A stretch of DNA of 64,000 nucleotides from Rubrivivax benzoatilyticus JA2 = ATCC BAA-35 (GCF_000190375.1 NZ_AEWG01000105.1:1-64000), one strand, 5' to 3'. Shown: positions 50,726 through 61,857, counted from the first letter of the stretch. Notes: generated by a model not told the origin, from the sequence alone. Program-made: numbers and translations.

Positions 50726-51685
50726 TCAAGCGCCGGCGGCCTCGCGCGCGAGGCGCGGCTCCTGCAGCTCGTCGAGCGCGCCGAGGATGCAGGCCACCTG
50801 CCGGGCCAGCGGCGCCGGGGCCGGCTTCTCGCCGCTGAGCACCGACTGGATGTACAGCGCGGTGGTCGCGGCGTCGATCTCGCGCGGCAGCACCGGCAGC
50901 TCGGTCACCACGCCCTCGTGCGCCGGCAGCGACCATTCGCTGCGCAGCTGGCCGCCGATCCAGGTCTCCATGCGCGGCTGCCGGCGCGGGTCGGCTGCCG
51001 CCTCGCCTTCGGTGCCGCGCAGCAGCATCACGTCGACACGCTCGCGCTGTGCCCAGGCGCCCAGCAGCGCCCCGAACTCGGGGTGCGTGAAACTCGCCAG
51101 GCGCAGCACGCGCGCGCCGGTGCAGGGGTTGAGCATCTTGGCGATCGTGTGGCCGCTGTTGCGCAGGCCGACGCTCCAGCGCACGTCCAGCAGGCGCTGC
51201 AGCGCCGGGCTCAGCGTCGCCGTGGCGACGTAGGCGGGCTCGTGCCGCGCCCAGAAGGCGTGCACGTCGCCCTCGTCCTGGGCGACCGGCATGCCCAGGT
51301 CGTGGAAGATCGTCGCCGTCGTCACGCGCGCCGGATCGTGGCCGACGCCATGCACGAGCACGCGCGCGCCTTCCTGGGCCAGCGTCATCGCCAGCAGCGG
51401 CGTCAGGTTGGGCAGGCGCCTGGCGCCGTTGTAGCTGGGGATCACGACGACCGGCCCGTCGGCGTGGAAGCTCGTCAGCCGGGCCTGGGCCGCCGCCAGG
51501 AAGCCGACCAGCTCGTCGAGCGTCTCGCCCTTCATGCGCATCGCCAGCGCGAAGGCGCCGATCTCCAGGTCGGACGCCTCGCCGTCCAGCACCGCGCCCA
51601 TCAGCGCCTCGGCGGCGTCGGCCGACAGCGAACGCGCGCCGGCAGCGCCACGTCCGATCTCCTTCAGATAGCCCGCGATGCCCAT
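50726..51685 (-). CDS. ybiB: TrpD2/YbiB-type nucleic acid-binding protein
   Basis: 319 residues, anthranilate phosphoribosyltransferase fold. [22 protein letters not shown] and [23 protein letters not shown] match YbiB rather than true TrpD: the PRPP-binding GTGGD motif is replaced by [10 protein letters not shown]. coli YbiB binds DNA and RNA and is LexA-regulated. Start [13 protein letters not shown] at 51685, with GGAGAC 11 bases upstream. True trpD is not in this window. Confidence 0.88.
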   Translation of the reverse strand: MGIAGYLKEIGRGAAGARSLSADAAEALMGAVLDGEASDLEIGAFALAMRMKGETLDELVGFLAAAQARLTSFHADGPVVVIPSYNGARRLPNLTPLLAMTLAQEGARVLVHGVGHDPARVTTATIFHDLGMPVAQDEGDVHAFWARHEPAYVATATLSPALQRLLDVRWSVGLRNSGHTIAKMLNPCTGARVLRLASFTHPEFGALLGAWAQRERVDVMLLRGTEGEAAADPRRQPRMETWIGGQLRSEWSLPAHEGVVTELPVLPREIDAATTALYIQSVLSGEKPAPAPLARQVACILGALDELQEPRLAREAAGA

Positions 51686-51963
51686 GGTCTGGTGTCTCCC
51701 TAAGTCGGTTTCGCAAGTTCCGGACCGATTTCGGCGCGGAACCCGGGCGTCATCGAGCGGATTGGGGACCCGCCGGAACGCCGCGGCAATCCGGCCCGAC
51801 ACGGGGGCACCTCGCTCCGGTGCCAGGGGGTGTCGGCCTGACTGCCCTGTCCGGGGGGGCCGACGCTCAAGCTAGGGGTCCGCTTGCGCCAGAATTGGTG
51901 CTTTGCTTGTCGCGCGCTTTTTGTGTCTGCGACCTGCAATCACCGTCCAACCTCCATTTGCCC
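51686..51963. promoter_or_regulatory. Divergent promoter region ybiB / PAS-GGDEF gene
   Basis: 278 bases without a gene. An imperfect hairpin (GACAC 51798-51802 with GTGTC 51830-51834; GGCACC 51806-51811 with GGTGCC 51819-51824) lies in the middle. The last 60 bases before the GGDEF-like gene are AT-richer (CTTTTTGTGTCTG region). No named operator. Confidence 0.4.
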
Positions 51964-52962
51964 ATGTCCGATGTGATCGATGCCGGCCTTGCCGACGCCC
52001 GCGTGCCCGCGGCGCTGGCCTTGCTGCTGGACGCCTGGATGCAGCGTGAGGGTGCGCTGGCCGGCATCAAGGATGCGGCGAGCGGCCGATACGAGTACGC
52101 CAACGACGCGCTGCTGCGCTTCCTCGGTCGCGAAGCCCAGGCGGTGATCGGCCACACCGACGCCGAACTGTTCGACGCGCCGGTCGTCGGCGCCTTGCGT
52201 GCCGCCGACCAGTCGGCCCTGATGCATGGCGCGCCGTTCAGCAGCGAGCACCGCATCGAGCGCGACGGCCGCCGCCACGACTTCTCGGTGCTGCGTGTCG
52301 TCGACGAGCGCGACGGCCAGCGGCGCATCGCCAGCCTGTGGATCGACCTGGCGCCGCTGCATCAGCAGCAGGCGCAGCTGGCCACCGCGCTGGCGCAGAT
52401 CGAGCAGCTGCAGAAGGCCAACGAGTCGCTGCGCCGCGAGCTCGCCGACCAGGCGCTGCGCGACCCGGCCTCGGGCCTGTACACCCGCGCCCATTTCGAG
52501 GACCAGCTGCGCCGCGAGGTCGACCTGTCCACGCGCGAGCACCGCGAGTTCTCGATCGTCTTCATCGAGCTCGATCCGCTGTCCGACCCGGTGCGTGCGC
52601 TCGGCGAGGCCGCGCACAAGCGCATCCTCGAGGCCCTGGGCCGGCTGCTGCGCAGCGGCACGCGGGCGATGGACGCCTCCTGCCGGCTCGACGACCGGCG
52701 CTTCGCGGTGCTGCTGTCGGGCGTCGGCCTGGCGACCGCGCACTCGCGCATGGAAGGCATCCGCCGCCAGTGCGCGGCGCAGATCGTCGTGCTCGACGGC
52801 CGCGAGATGTCCTTCACCGTGTCGATGGGGGTGGCCAGCTTCCCGCACACCGCGCACAGCCGCGACGAGCTGCTGTCGGCCTGCGAGACCGCCATCGCCG
52901 AGGCGCGCCGCCGCGGCGGCAACCACGTCACGCTGGCGGCGATCCCGTTCGAGCCGCGCTGA
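51964..52962 (+). CDS. PAS domain protein with degenerate GGDEF domain
   Basis: 332 residues. The PAS domain (about 20-130) has GIKDAASGRYEYANDALLRFLGREAQAVIGHTDAELF; a coiled-coil linker leads to a GGDEF-fold domain (about 165-330) with LYTRAHFEDQLRREV and SMGVASFP. The active-site loop reads SCRLDDRRFAVLL where active enzymes have GGDEF, and the substrate-binding Asn/Asp segment is FIELDPLSDPV. It therefore is unlikely to make cyclic di-GMP and may be a sensor or binding protein. ATG at 51964. Confidence 0.9.
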   Translation: MSDVIDAGLADARVPAALALLLDAWMQREGALAGIKDAASGRYEYANDALLRFLGREAQAVIGHTDAELFDAPVVGALRAADQSALMHGAPFSSEHRIERDGRRHDFSVLRVVDERDGQRRIASLWIDLAPLHQQQAQLATALAQIEQLQKANESLRRELADQALRDPASGLYTRAHFEDQLRREVDLSTREHREFSIVFIELDPLSDPVRALGEAAHKRILEALGRLLRSGTRAMDASCRLDDRRFAVLLSGVGLATAHSRMEGIRRQCAAQIVVLDGREMSFTVSMGVASFPHTAHSRDELLSACETAIAEARRRGGNHVTLAAIPFEPR

Positions 52963-52972
52963 GCGCGCGGCC

Positions 52973-53785
52973 TCAGGCGAAGGCCCGCGTGGCCATGTAC
53001 GCCGCGAGCGCGAACAGCATCAGCGCGAAGATGCGCCGCAGCCGGCGCTGGTCCATGCGCTGCGCCGCGCGTGCGCCCAGCGGCGCCAGCGTCACGCTGG
53101 CCACCGAGACGATCGCCAGCGCCGGCAGATACAGGTAGCCGAAGGCGCCGGGCAGCGCCGGCGGCAGGTCGCGCCCGGCGATCAGGTAGCCGGCGACGTT
53201 GGCCAGCGCGATCGGGAAACCGAGCGCGGCGCTGGTCGCGATCGCCTGGCGCAGCGGCACGTTGCACCAGCTCATGAACGGCACCGACAGAAAGCCGCCG
53301 CCGGCGCCCAGCAGCCCGGACACCAGCCCGATGCCCGAGCCGACCGCTGCCTGACCCGCCGCGCCGGGCATCGTGCGCGTCGGCCGCGGCTGCTTGCCGC
53401 GCAGCATCTGCAGCGCCGAGAAACCGATGAAGACGGCGAAGAACAGCGCCAGCCCGCGGCCCTTGGCCAGCGCGAAGACGCCGGCGCCCGAGACCAGGCC
53501 GCCGAGCACGATGCCCGGCGCGATGCCGCGCACGTAGTCCCAGCGCACCGCGCCGTGGCGGTGGTGGGCGCGCATGCTCGACAGCGAGGTGAAGACGATG
53601 GTCGCCATCGAGGTCGCGATCGCCATCTTCACCGCCAGGCCAGCCTCGACGCCGCGGTGCGACAGGATGGCGGTCAGGAAGGGCACCATCGTCATGCCAC
53701 CGCCGACACCCAGCAGCCCGGCGACGAAGCCGGTGGCGATGCCGAGCGCGATCAGCTCGGCGACGAGCAGGACGCCGAAGTCCAC
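52973..53785 (-). CDS. TauE/SafE family sulfite/organosulfonate exporter-like permease
   Basis: 270 residues, about eight membrane helices in two repeats: IATGFVAGLLGVGGGMTMVPFLTAIL near residue 15 and IGLVSGLLGAGGGFLSVPFMSWCNV near 150, the duplicated TauE signature. GTG start at 53785, 7 bases after the EVE gene. Substrate unknown. Confidence 0.92.
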   Translation of the reverse strand: MDFGVLLVAELIALGIATGFVAGLLGVGGGMTMVPFLTAILSHRGVEAGLAVKMAIATSMATIVFTSLSSMRAHHRHGAVRWDYVRGIAPGIVLGGLVSGAGVFALAKGRGLALFFAVFIGFSALQMLRGKQPRPTRTMPGAAGQAAVGSGIGLVSGLLGAGGGFLSVPFMSWCNVPLRQAIATSAALGFPIALANVAGYLIAGRDLPPALPGAFGYLYLPALAIVSVASVTLAPLGARAAQRMDQRRLRRIFALMLFALAAYMATRAFA

Positions 53786-53792
53786 GCCGGCG

Positions 53793-54257
<465 letters not shown>

Positions 54258-54299
54258 GCGAGGGACCGTCGCGGGGAGATCGGGAAAATCGGGAAGGGT

Positions 54300-54482
54300 G
54301 TCCGCCGCGCGCTCGGGGGTCGCATTCCTGAAGAACCCATGGGGAACGTTCAGGTGGGCGAGGTCAGCCAAGCTTCGGGCTCATCTGACGCGAGACGTTC
54401 ACACCAGCGAGGCGATGTTCCAAGCCCATGGTCAAAGACCATCGGATCGAGGAAATCTAGACCCGCGCACGCGCGACGGACG
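54300..54482 (-). ncRNA. ssrS: 6S RNA
   Basis: Non-coding gap directly downstream of zapA, the usual ssrS position. A closing stem joins 54460-54474 (5' end of the RNA) to 54307-54321 (3' end) with 13 of 15 pairs, giving about 180 nt, the usual 6S length. Inside: AUUUCCU pairs with AGGAAU, a perfect AUGGUC-UUU-GACCAU hairpin (54428-54442), a large central region, and a CCUGAA...UUCAGG hairpin on the 3' side. This matches the long double-stranded RNA with a central bubble that mimics an open promoter. TAGAAT at 54493-54488 places the start near 54481. The exact ends are estimates. Confidence 0.82.
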
Positions 54483-54487
54483 CTGCC

Positions 54488-54493
54488 ATTCTA
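54488..54493 (-). promoter_or_regulatory. -10 element of the 6S RNA promoter
   Basis: TAGAAT on the minus strand, about 7 bases before the inferred 6S start; the -35 region is poor. Confidence 0.55.
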
Positions 54494-54526
54494 GTCGGCC
54501 GACTCGCGGCCCGAAGGCGAAAAGGG

Positions 54527-54871
54527 CTACAGAAGATGCCCGTCTTCACCCAGTGCCGCGTCGAGGCGGCGCACCAGGGCGTCGATCGCCTCGGTGTCGG
54601 CCGCGGACGTCGCCGTGGCGGCTTCCGGTTGCGGCGCGGGTGCCGGAGCCGGGGCGGGCGCCGCTGCGTTGCCGCGTTCGGCGATCTGGTAGGCCAGGTT
54701 GAGGGCCGCGAGCACGGCGATGCGTTCGCGCGCCTTGACCTTGCCGGCGTCGCGGATCGCGCTCATCTCGCGGTCGACCGCGGCGACGGCGGCGGCGAGC
54801 AGCGCCTCGCCGCCTTCGGGACAGCCGAGGATGTAACCCTGGCCGAGGATCGTGACTTCGACCTGCTTCAT
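54527..54871 (-). CDS. zapA: Cell division protein ZapA
   Basis: 114 residues. KQVEVTILGQGYILGCPEGGE at the N-terminus, VAALNLAYQIAER in the coiled-coil part, then a Pro/Ala-rich segment. Promotes FtsZ ring bundling. ATGA overlap with the upstream zapB-like gene; 6S RNA follows. Confidence 0.93.
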   Translation of the reverse strand: MKQVEVTILGQGYILGCPEGGEALLAAAVAAVDREMSAIRDAGKVKARERIAVLAALNLAYQIAERGNAAAPAPAPAPAPQPEAATATSAADTEAIDALVRRLDAALGEDGHLL

Positions 54872-55101
54872 GCGCCTTCTCCGGGCGCCGGCGCTGCAGG
54901 TGCCGCCGGCGGCGTGGCCGGCAGGCGCTCGATCAGCGCGTCGATGCGCGCGCGTGCCGCGGCCAGCCGCGACACGAGGCTGTCGCGCTCGGCGGTCACC
55001 GCGGCCAGCCGGGCCTCGAGCAGCGCGTTGGAGCGCTTGAGTTCCTCGTGCCGCAACACGAGACGGTCGACGCGCTCGCTCAGATCCTGCAGGTTGCCCA
55101 T
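54868..55101 (-). CDS. ZapB-like small coiled-coil protein
   Basis: 77 residues: a continuous coiled coil (LSERVDRLVLRHEELKRSNA and following heptads to about residue 60), then Ala/Pro tail. Directly overlaps zapA, and such proteins partner ZapA in Burkholderiales. Sequence similarity to E. coli ZapB is weak, so the name is by context. Confidence 0.8.
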   Translation of the reverse strand: MGNLQDLSERVDRLVLRHEELKRSNALLEARLAAVTAERDSLVSRLAAARARIDALIERLPATPPAAPAAPAPGEGA

Positions 55102-55110
55102 CTTCGACGC

Positions 55111-55755
55111 CTATCCCTCCGCGGGCATTGTAGAAGCAGCGCTGTCGCACCAGCGGTGCACCGCGCAGCGTTCGCACTGCGGCCGCCGCGCCTGGCAGAC
55201 GTAGCGGCCGTGCAGGATCAGCCAGTGGTGCGCGTCGACGGCGTACTTCGGCGGCACGCGTTCCAGCAGCTTCAGCTCGACGGCCAGCGGGGTCTTGCCC
55301 GGCGCCAGCCCGGTGCGGTTGGCGACGCGGAAGATGTGCGTGTCCACGGCCATCGTCGGCTCGCCGAAGGCGACGTTGAGCACGACGTTCGCCGTCTTGC
55401 GGCCGACGCCCGGCAGCGCCTCCAGCGCCTCGCGCGAGCGCGGCACCTCGCCGCCGTGCTGCTCGACGAGGATGCGGCAGGTCTGGATCAGGTTCTTCGC
55501 CTTGGTGCGGAACAGGCCGATCGTTCGGATCGACTCGGTGACCTGGTCCAGCCCCAGATCCAGCAAACGCTGCGGTGTCGGCGCCCGCGCGAACAGGCGC
55601 TTCGTCGCCTTGTTGACGCCGACGTCGGTGGCTTGCGCCGACAGCAGCACCGCGCACAGCAGCTCGAAGACGCTGGTGAACTCGAGCTCGGTCTGCGGCG
55701 ACGGGTTGGCCGCGGCCAGCGTCGCGAAGAAGGGCTCGATCGCGTCGTCGTGCAT
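55111..55755 (-). CDS. nth: Endonuclease III
   Basis: 214 residues, bifunctional DNA glycosylase/AP lyase for oxidised pyrimidines. Helix-hairpin-helix LPGVGRKTANVVL with catalytic Lys, Asp in VDTHIFRVANR, and the C-terminal [4Fe-4S] cluster C-x6-C-x2-C-x5-C (CQARRPQCERCAVHRWC). ATGA overlap with rsxB. Confidence 0.97.
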   Translation of the reverse strand: MHDDAIEPFFATLAAANPSPQTELEFTSVFELLCAVLLSAQATDVGVNKATKRLFARAPTPQRLLDLGLDQVTESIRTIGLFRTKAKNLIQTCRILVEQHGGEVPRSREALEALPGVGRKTANVVLNVAFGEPTMAVDTHIFRVANRTGLAPGKTPLAVELKLLERVPPKYAVDAHHWLILHGRYVCQARRPQCERCAVHRWCDSAASTMPAEG

Positions 55756-56414
55756 CAGGCTTCCTGGCGCCGGGCGCGTGCACGCGCCAGCGCGGCTTCG
55801 ATGACGGCACGTTTGCGGTCGATCGCCGCCGGGTCGGTGAGCCGGGTCTGGTTCGGCAGGTCGGCGAGTTTGGCCGCGGCCTTGGCGGCCAGGCGCTCGT
55901 CGTTCTCGCGCTTCTCACGTTCCAGCCGCGTGCGCCGGGCGTTGTAGCGGGCGCGGGCCTCGTCGGCCTGGGCGGCGCTCCAGGCGGCCCAGCCGCTGGC
56001 GCCGGGCGTGGCTTCGACCATCGTGATGCAGTCGACCGGGCAGGCGGGCAGGCACAGACCGCAGCCGGTGCACAGTGCGTCGATGACGGTGTGCATGCGC
56101 TTGTTCGCACCGACGATGCAGTCCACAGGGCAGGCCTTGAGGCACAGCGTGCAGCCGATGCACCAGCTCTCGTCGACGACGGCCAGGCCGCGCGGGCCTT
56201 CGGCGCCGTGCGCCGGGTCGAGCGGGCGGGCTTCGACGCCCAGCAGCGCGGCCAGCCGCGCGACACCTTCGGCGCCGCCAGGCGGGCAGCGGTCGAGGGT
56301 GGCGCTGCCGGCGGCCAGCGCCTCGGCGTACGTGCGGCAGTCGGCGTAGCCGCAGCGCGTGCACTGCGTCTGCGGCAGGGCGGCGTCGAGTCGGTCGGCG
56401 AGGGCGGCGGTCAC
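55755..56414 (-). CDS. rsxB: Electron transport complex subunit RsxB-like ferredoxin
   Basis: 219 residues, GTG start at 56414. N-terminal 4Fe-4S domain (QCTRCGYADCRTYAEALAAG ... RCPPGG), then two [4Fe-4S] sites: CIGCTLCLKACPVDC and CTGCGLCLPACPVDC, and a Lys/Arg/Ala-rich tail. The N-terminal membrane anchor of E. coli RsxB is missing. In E. coli nth ends the rsx operon; here only rsxB and nth remain together. Partner flavin/iron-sulfur subunits are not in the window. Confidence 0.92.
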   Translation of the reverse strand: MTAALADRLDAALPQTQCTRCGYADCRTYAEALAAGSATLDRCPPGGAEGVARLAALLGVEARPLDPAHGAEGPRGLAVVDESWCIGCTLCLKACPVDCIVGANKRMHTVIDALCTGCGLCLPACPVDCITMVEATPGASGWAAWSAAQADEARARYNARRTRLEREKRENDERLAAKAAAKLADLPNQTRLTDPAAIDRKRAVIEAALARARARRQEA

Positions 56415-56421
56415 CGCCCGA

Positions 56422-57687
56422 TTATCGGGCGGCCGCGCGCGGTGCCGGCTTGTCGAAGCGGGCGATGAAACCGCGCACCTCCGGGTAGACCTTCTCGCGC
56501 CAGCGTCGGCCCGAGAAGATGCCGTAGTGGCCGGCGCCTTCGACGTCGTAGTGGAACTGGCGCGTGCGCGGGATGCCCGAGCACAGGTCGTGCGCGGCAC
56601 GCGTCTGGCCGGCGCCGGAGATGTCGTCGAGCTGGCCTTCGACGGTCAGCAGCGCCGTCGTCGTGATGTCCTGCGGCCTCACCCGCTGCCCGTGCACGTC
56701 CCAGGTGCCGTTGACCAGCGCGAAGTCCTGGAACACGGTCTTGATCGTGTCGAGGTAGTACTCGGCCGGCATGTCGAGCACGGCGTTGTACTCGTCGTAG
56801 AACTTGCGGTGGGCGTCGGCGCTGTCCTCGTCGCCGCGCACGAGGTCGAGGAAGTAGTCGTAGTGGCTGCTGACGTGGCGGTCGGGGTTCATCGCGACGA
56901 AGCCCGAGTGCTGCAGGAAGCCGGGGTAGACGGCGCGTCCGGCGCCCGGGTAGTTGCTCGGCACGCGGTAGATGACGTTGGCCTCGAACCAGGCGTGGCT
57001 CTTGTTCATCGCCAGGTTGTTCACCGCGGTCGGGCTGCGGCGGGCGTCGATCGGGCCGCCCATCATCGTCATCGTGCGCGGCGTCGCCTCGCCGCCGCTG
57101 GCCAGCAGCGACACCGCGGCCAGCACCGGCACGGTCGGCTGGCAGACCGAGATGACGTGCACGTTCGGGCCGATCAGGCGGATGAAGTCCTGCACGTAGG
57201 CGACGTAGTCGGCGAGATGGAACGGGCCTTCGTCGGCCGGCACCATGCGCGCGTCGGTCCAGTCGGTGATGAACACCTTGTGGTCGTGCAGCAGGCTGGT
57301 GACGGTGTCGCGCAGCAGCGTCGAGTGGTGGCCCGACAGCGGCGCCACGACGAGCACCGTCGGCTGCGTCTTCATGCGCGCCAGCGCGTGCGGGTCGTCG
57401 CTGAAACGCTTGAAGCGCAGCAGCCGGCAGAAGGGCCTGGCCAGCGCCACCTGCTCCTGCACCGCGACGGCGACGCCGTCGACGGTGGCCGAGGTGATGC
57501 CGAACTCGGGCTTCTCGTATTCCTTGGCCAGCCGGTGCAGCAGGTCGAAACCGGCGGACACGCGCTGCGCCATCGGCGTGTGCGCGAACGGCGACAGCGG
57601 GTGGTCGTAGAGCTTGGCGGTGGCGGCCGCGAACTCCGCGAACGGCGCCATCAGCGCGCGCTGCGTCTCGTACAGGTGATACAGCAT
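56422..57687 (-). CDS. phaZ: Intracellular polyhydroxyalkanoate depolymerase
   Basis: 421 residues from MLYHLYETQRALMAPF. Mobilises stored polyhydroxybutyrate. The lipase-box analogue is HVISVCQPTVPVLA with Cys182 as nucleophile, matching the Cys of Ralstonia PhaZa1. Asp and His follow (VEGQLDDISGAGQT, GAGHYGIFSGRRWRE). No signal peptide. The gene follows tyrB in the same direction. Confidence 0.95.
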   Translation of the reverse strand: MLYHLYETQRALMAPFAEFAAATAKLYDHPLSPFAHTPMAQRVSAGFDLLHRLAKEYEKPEFGITSATVDGVAVAVQEQVALARPFCRLLRFKRFSDDPHALARMKTQPTVLVVAPLSGHHSTLLRDTVTSLLHDHKVFITDWTDARMVPADEGPFHLADYVAYVQDFIRLIGPNVHVISVCQPTVPVLAAVSLLASGGEATPRTMTMMGGPIDARRSPTAVNNLAMNKSHAWFEANVIYRVPSNYPGAGRAVYPGFLQHSGFVAMNPDRHVSSHYDYFLDLVRGDEDSADAHRKFYDEYNAVLDMPAEYYLDTIKTVFQDFALVNGTWDVHGQRVRPQDITTTALLTVEGQLDDISGAGQTRAAHDLCSGIPRTRQFHYDVEGAGHYGIFSGRRWREKVYPEVRGFIARFDKPAPRAAAR

Positions 57688-57795
57688 GCTCGTCTCCGTC
57701 CTCGCGGCCTGCATTGTGCAGTGCAGCAATAGTAGTCGGTCAACGAGCATCCTGCCGCGCCGGACGGCAGGGGGAAACGCGGAAAACGCTTGGGT

Positions 57796-57819
57796 TCCGG
57801 CCGGTTGTCACCGGCCGGA
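57796..57819. terminator. Strong hairpin between tyrB and phaZ
   Basis: Perfect 9-bp stem TCCGGCCGG / CCGGCCGGA around a 6-base loop, 7 bases past the tyrB stop. No uninterrupted T-run on the minus strand, so termination is possible but not certain. Confidence 0.5.
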
Positions 57820-57825
57820 GGGGCG

Positions 57826-59028
57826 TCAGGCGACCTTGGCGATCGCCGTGGCGACGGCGTCGATGTTCTTGCTGTTCAGCGCGGCGACGCAGATGCGGCC
57901 CGAATCGACGCCGTAGACGCCGAATTCGCTGCGCAGGCGCTGCATCTGCTCGGCCGACAGGCCGGAGTAGCTGAACATGCCCTTCTGGCGCGTGATGTAG
58001 GACAGGTCACCCGCCACGCCGGCGGCGGCCAGCTTCTCGACCAGCGCGGCGCGCATCGCGCGGATGCGCAGGCGCATTCCGGCCAGCTCTTCCTCCCACT
58101 GCGCACGCAGCGCCGGCGTCGTCAGCACGGTGGCCACGAGCTGGGCGCCGAAGGTCGGCGGGTTGGAGTAGTTGGTGCGGATGACGATCTTCAGCTGCGA
58201 CAGCACGCGCGTGGTCTCGTCGCGGTCGGCGCAGACGACGCTGAGCGCGCCGACACGTTCGCCGTAGAGCGAGAAGCTCTTGGAGAACGAGGTCGAGACG
58301 AGGAACTGCAGGCCGCTGGCGACGAACTGGCCGATGACCGCGCCGTCCTCGGCGATGCCTTCGCCGAAGCCCTGGTAGGCCATGTCGAGGAAGGGCACCA
58401 GGCCGGCGGCCTGGCAGGCGGCGACGACTTCGGTCCACTGCGCCGGCGTCAGGTCGCAGCCGGTCGGGTTGTGGCAGCAGGCGTGCAGCACGACGATGGT
58501 GCCGGGCGCGGCGGCCTTCAGCGCCGCGAGCATCGCGTCGAAGCGGATGCCGCGCGTCGCGGCGTCGTAGTACGGGTAGGTCGAGACCTCGAAGCCGGCG
58601 TTGCTGAACAGCGCGCGGTGGTTTTCCCAGCTCGGGTCGCTGATCAGCACGCGGGCGGCGGGGTTCAGCTTCTTCAGCAGGTCGGCGCCGACCTTCAGGC
58701 CGCCGGTGCCGCCCAGCGCCTGCACGGTGGCCACGCGGCCGGCCTGCAGCACCTCGCTGCCTTCGCCGAACACCAGGCCCTGCACGGCCTTGTCGTAGGC
58801 GGCGATGCCGTCGATCGGCAGGTAGCCCTTCGGCTTGGTGGCTTCGAGCAGCTGCTTCTCGGCGGCGGCCACGCAGGCCAGCACCGGCAGCTTGCCGTTG
58901 TCGTCGAAGTAGACGCCCACGCCCAGGTTCACCTTGGCCGGGTTCGGGTCGGCGGCGAACTGTTCGTTGAGACCGAGGATCGGGTCGCGCGGGGCCATCT
59001 GGACGGCGGCGAACACGGAGGCGGACAT
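57826..59028 (-). CDS. tyrB: Aromatic amino acid aminotransferase
   Basis: 400 residues, class I/II PLP aminotransferase, Ialpha subgroup. DPILGLNEQFAADPNPAKVNLGVGVY, DPSWENHRALF, HACCHNPTGCDL, the PLP Lys in STSFSKSFSLYGERVG, and the substrate Arg near the C-terminus (GVYGVDSGRICVAAL). Aspartate aminotransferase is close in sequence, so specificity is a family-level guess. Confidence 0.93.
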   Translation of the reverse strand: MSASVFAAVQMAPRDPILGLNEQFAADPNPAKVNLGVGVYFDDNGKLPVLACVAAAEKQLLEATKPKGYLPIDGIAAYDKAVQGLVFGEGSEVLQAGRVATVQALGGTGGLKVGADLLKKLNPAARVLISDPSWENHRALFSNAGFEVSTYPYYDAATRGIRFDAMLAALKAAAPGTIVVLHACCHNPTGCDLTPAQWTEVVAACQAAGLVPFLDMAYQGFGEGIAEDGAVIGQFVASGLQFLVSTSFSKSFSLYGERVGALSVVCADRDETTRVLSQLKIVIRTNYSNPPTFGAQLVATVLTTPALRAQWEEELAGMRLRIRAMRAALVEKLAAAGVAGDLSYITRQKGMFSYSGLSAEQMQRLRSEFGVYGVDSGRICVAALNSKNIDAVATAIAKVA

Positions 59029-59118
59029 GGCGGATTCCTGAGGAGTGGCGGGGCGGACGGGGCGGCCGGCAGACAGTTCGCGGCTGCGTTACCCTCTGCG
59101 GTTGCCCTCGAATTCTAG

Positions 59119-61250
<2,132 letters not shown>

Positions 61251-61254
<4 letters not shown>

Positions 61255-61742
61255 ACCCGGCGCCGAACAGCATCTTGTTGGTCTGCATGGGCAACATCTG
61301 CCGTTCGCCGACTGCCGAGGGCGTGCTGCGTGCCAAGCTCGAAGCCGCCGGGCTCGCGAAGCGGCTGCGAGTCGACTCGGCCGGCACCCACGGTTATCAC
61401 GCCGGCGAGGCGCCGGATCCACGCGCCGTGCGCCACGCGGCTGCGCGGGGTTACGATCTCGCCCGGCTGCGGGCCCGGAAGGTCGAGCGCGAGGACTTCT
61501 CGCGCTTCGACTGGATCCTCGCGATGGACGAGGACAACCTGGCCCGGCTGAGGCAGATCGCACCCGACGACGCCCGCGCCGACCTCGGGTTGCTCATGGA
61601 GCACGCACTGCAGCATGCAGGCGTGCGCGAGGTGCCGGACCCGTATTACGGGTCGGCAGCGGGTTTCGAACGTGTTCTCGATCTGGTCGAGGATGCGTGC
61701 GACGGGATCGTCGCCCGCCTGCTGCGTGCGCAGTCCACGTGA
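61251..61742 (+). CDS. Low-molecular-weight protein-tyrosine phosphatase
   Basis: 163 residues. P-loop [15 protein letters not shown] with Cys12 and Arg18 and the general acid Asp in VPDPYYG. Widely found before isc genes in Burkholderiales. Substrate unknown. ATGA overlap with uvrB. Confidence 0.94.
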
Positions 61743-61758
61743 CGGCGCCGCCCCAAGC

Positions 61759-61788
61759 TTGACCAAATTGGTTGGTCTCAGCTATACT
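61759..61788 (+). promoter_or_regulatory. Sigma-70 promoter of the isc operon
   Basis: TTGACC (61759-61764), 18-base spacer, TATACT (61783-61788). A perfect dyad GACCAA/TTGGTC with 5-base centre (61761-61777) overlaps the -35. Confidence 0.8.
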
Positions 61789-61808
61789 TGAGCAATCTAG
61801 TCGGGATC
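61784..61808 (+). promoter_or_regulatory. IscR type 1 binding site
   Basis: ATACTTGA followed at the exact type 1 spacing by TAGTCGGG; 19 of 25 positions match the E. coli type 1 consensus. It overlaps the -10, so [2Fe-2S]-IscR would repress its own operon. Confidence 0.7.
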
Positions 61809-61857
61809 GCTCTACGGGGAAACCCGCGATCGCCGACGCCTTCGTAAGGAGACATCC

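Noticed and set aside
50726-51685. Anthranilate phosphoribosyltransferase TrpD
   Set aside because: PRPP-binding GTGGD motif is missing, no trp genes nearby; fits YbiB/TrpD2.
51964-52962. Active diguanylate cyclase
   Set aside because: GGDEF signature replaced by LDDRR.
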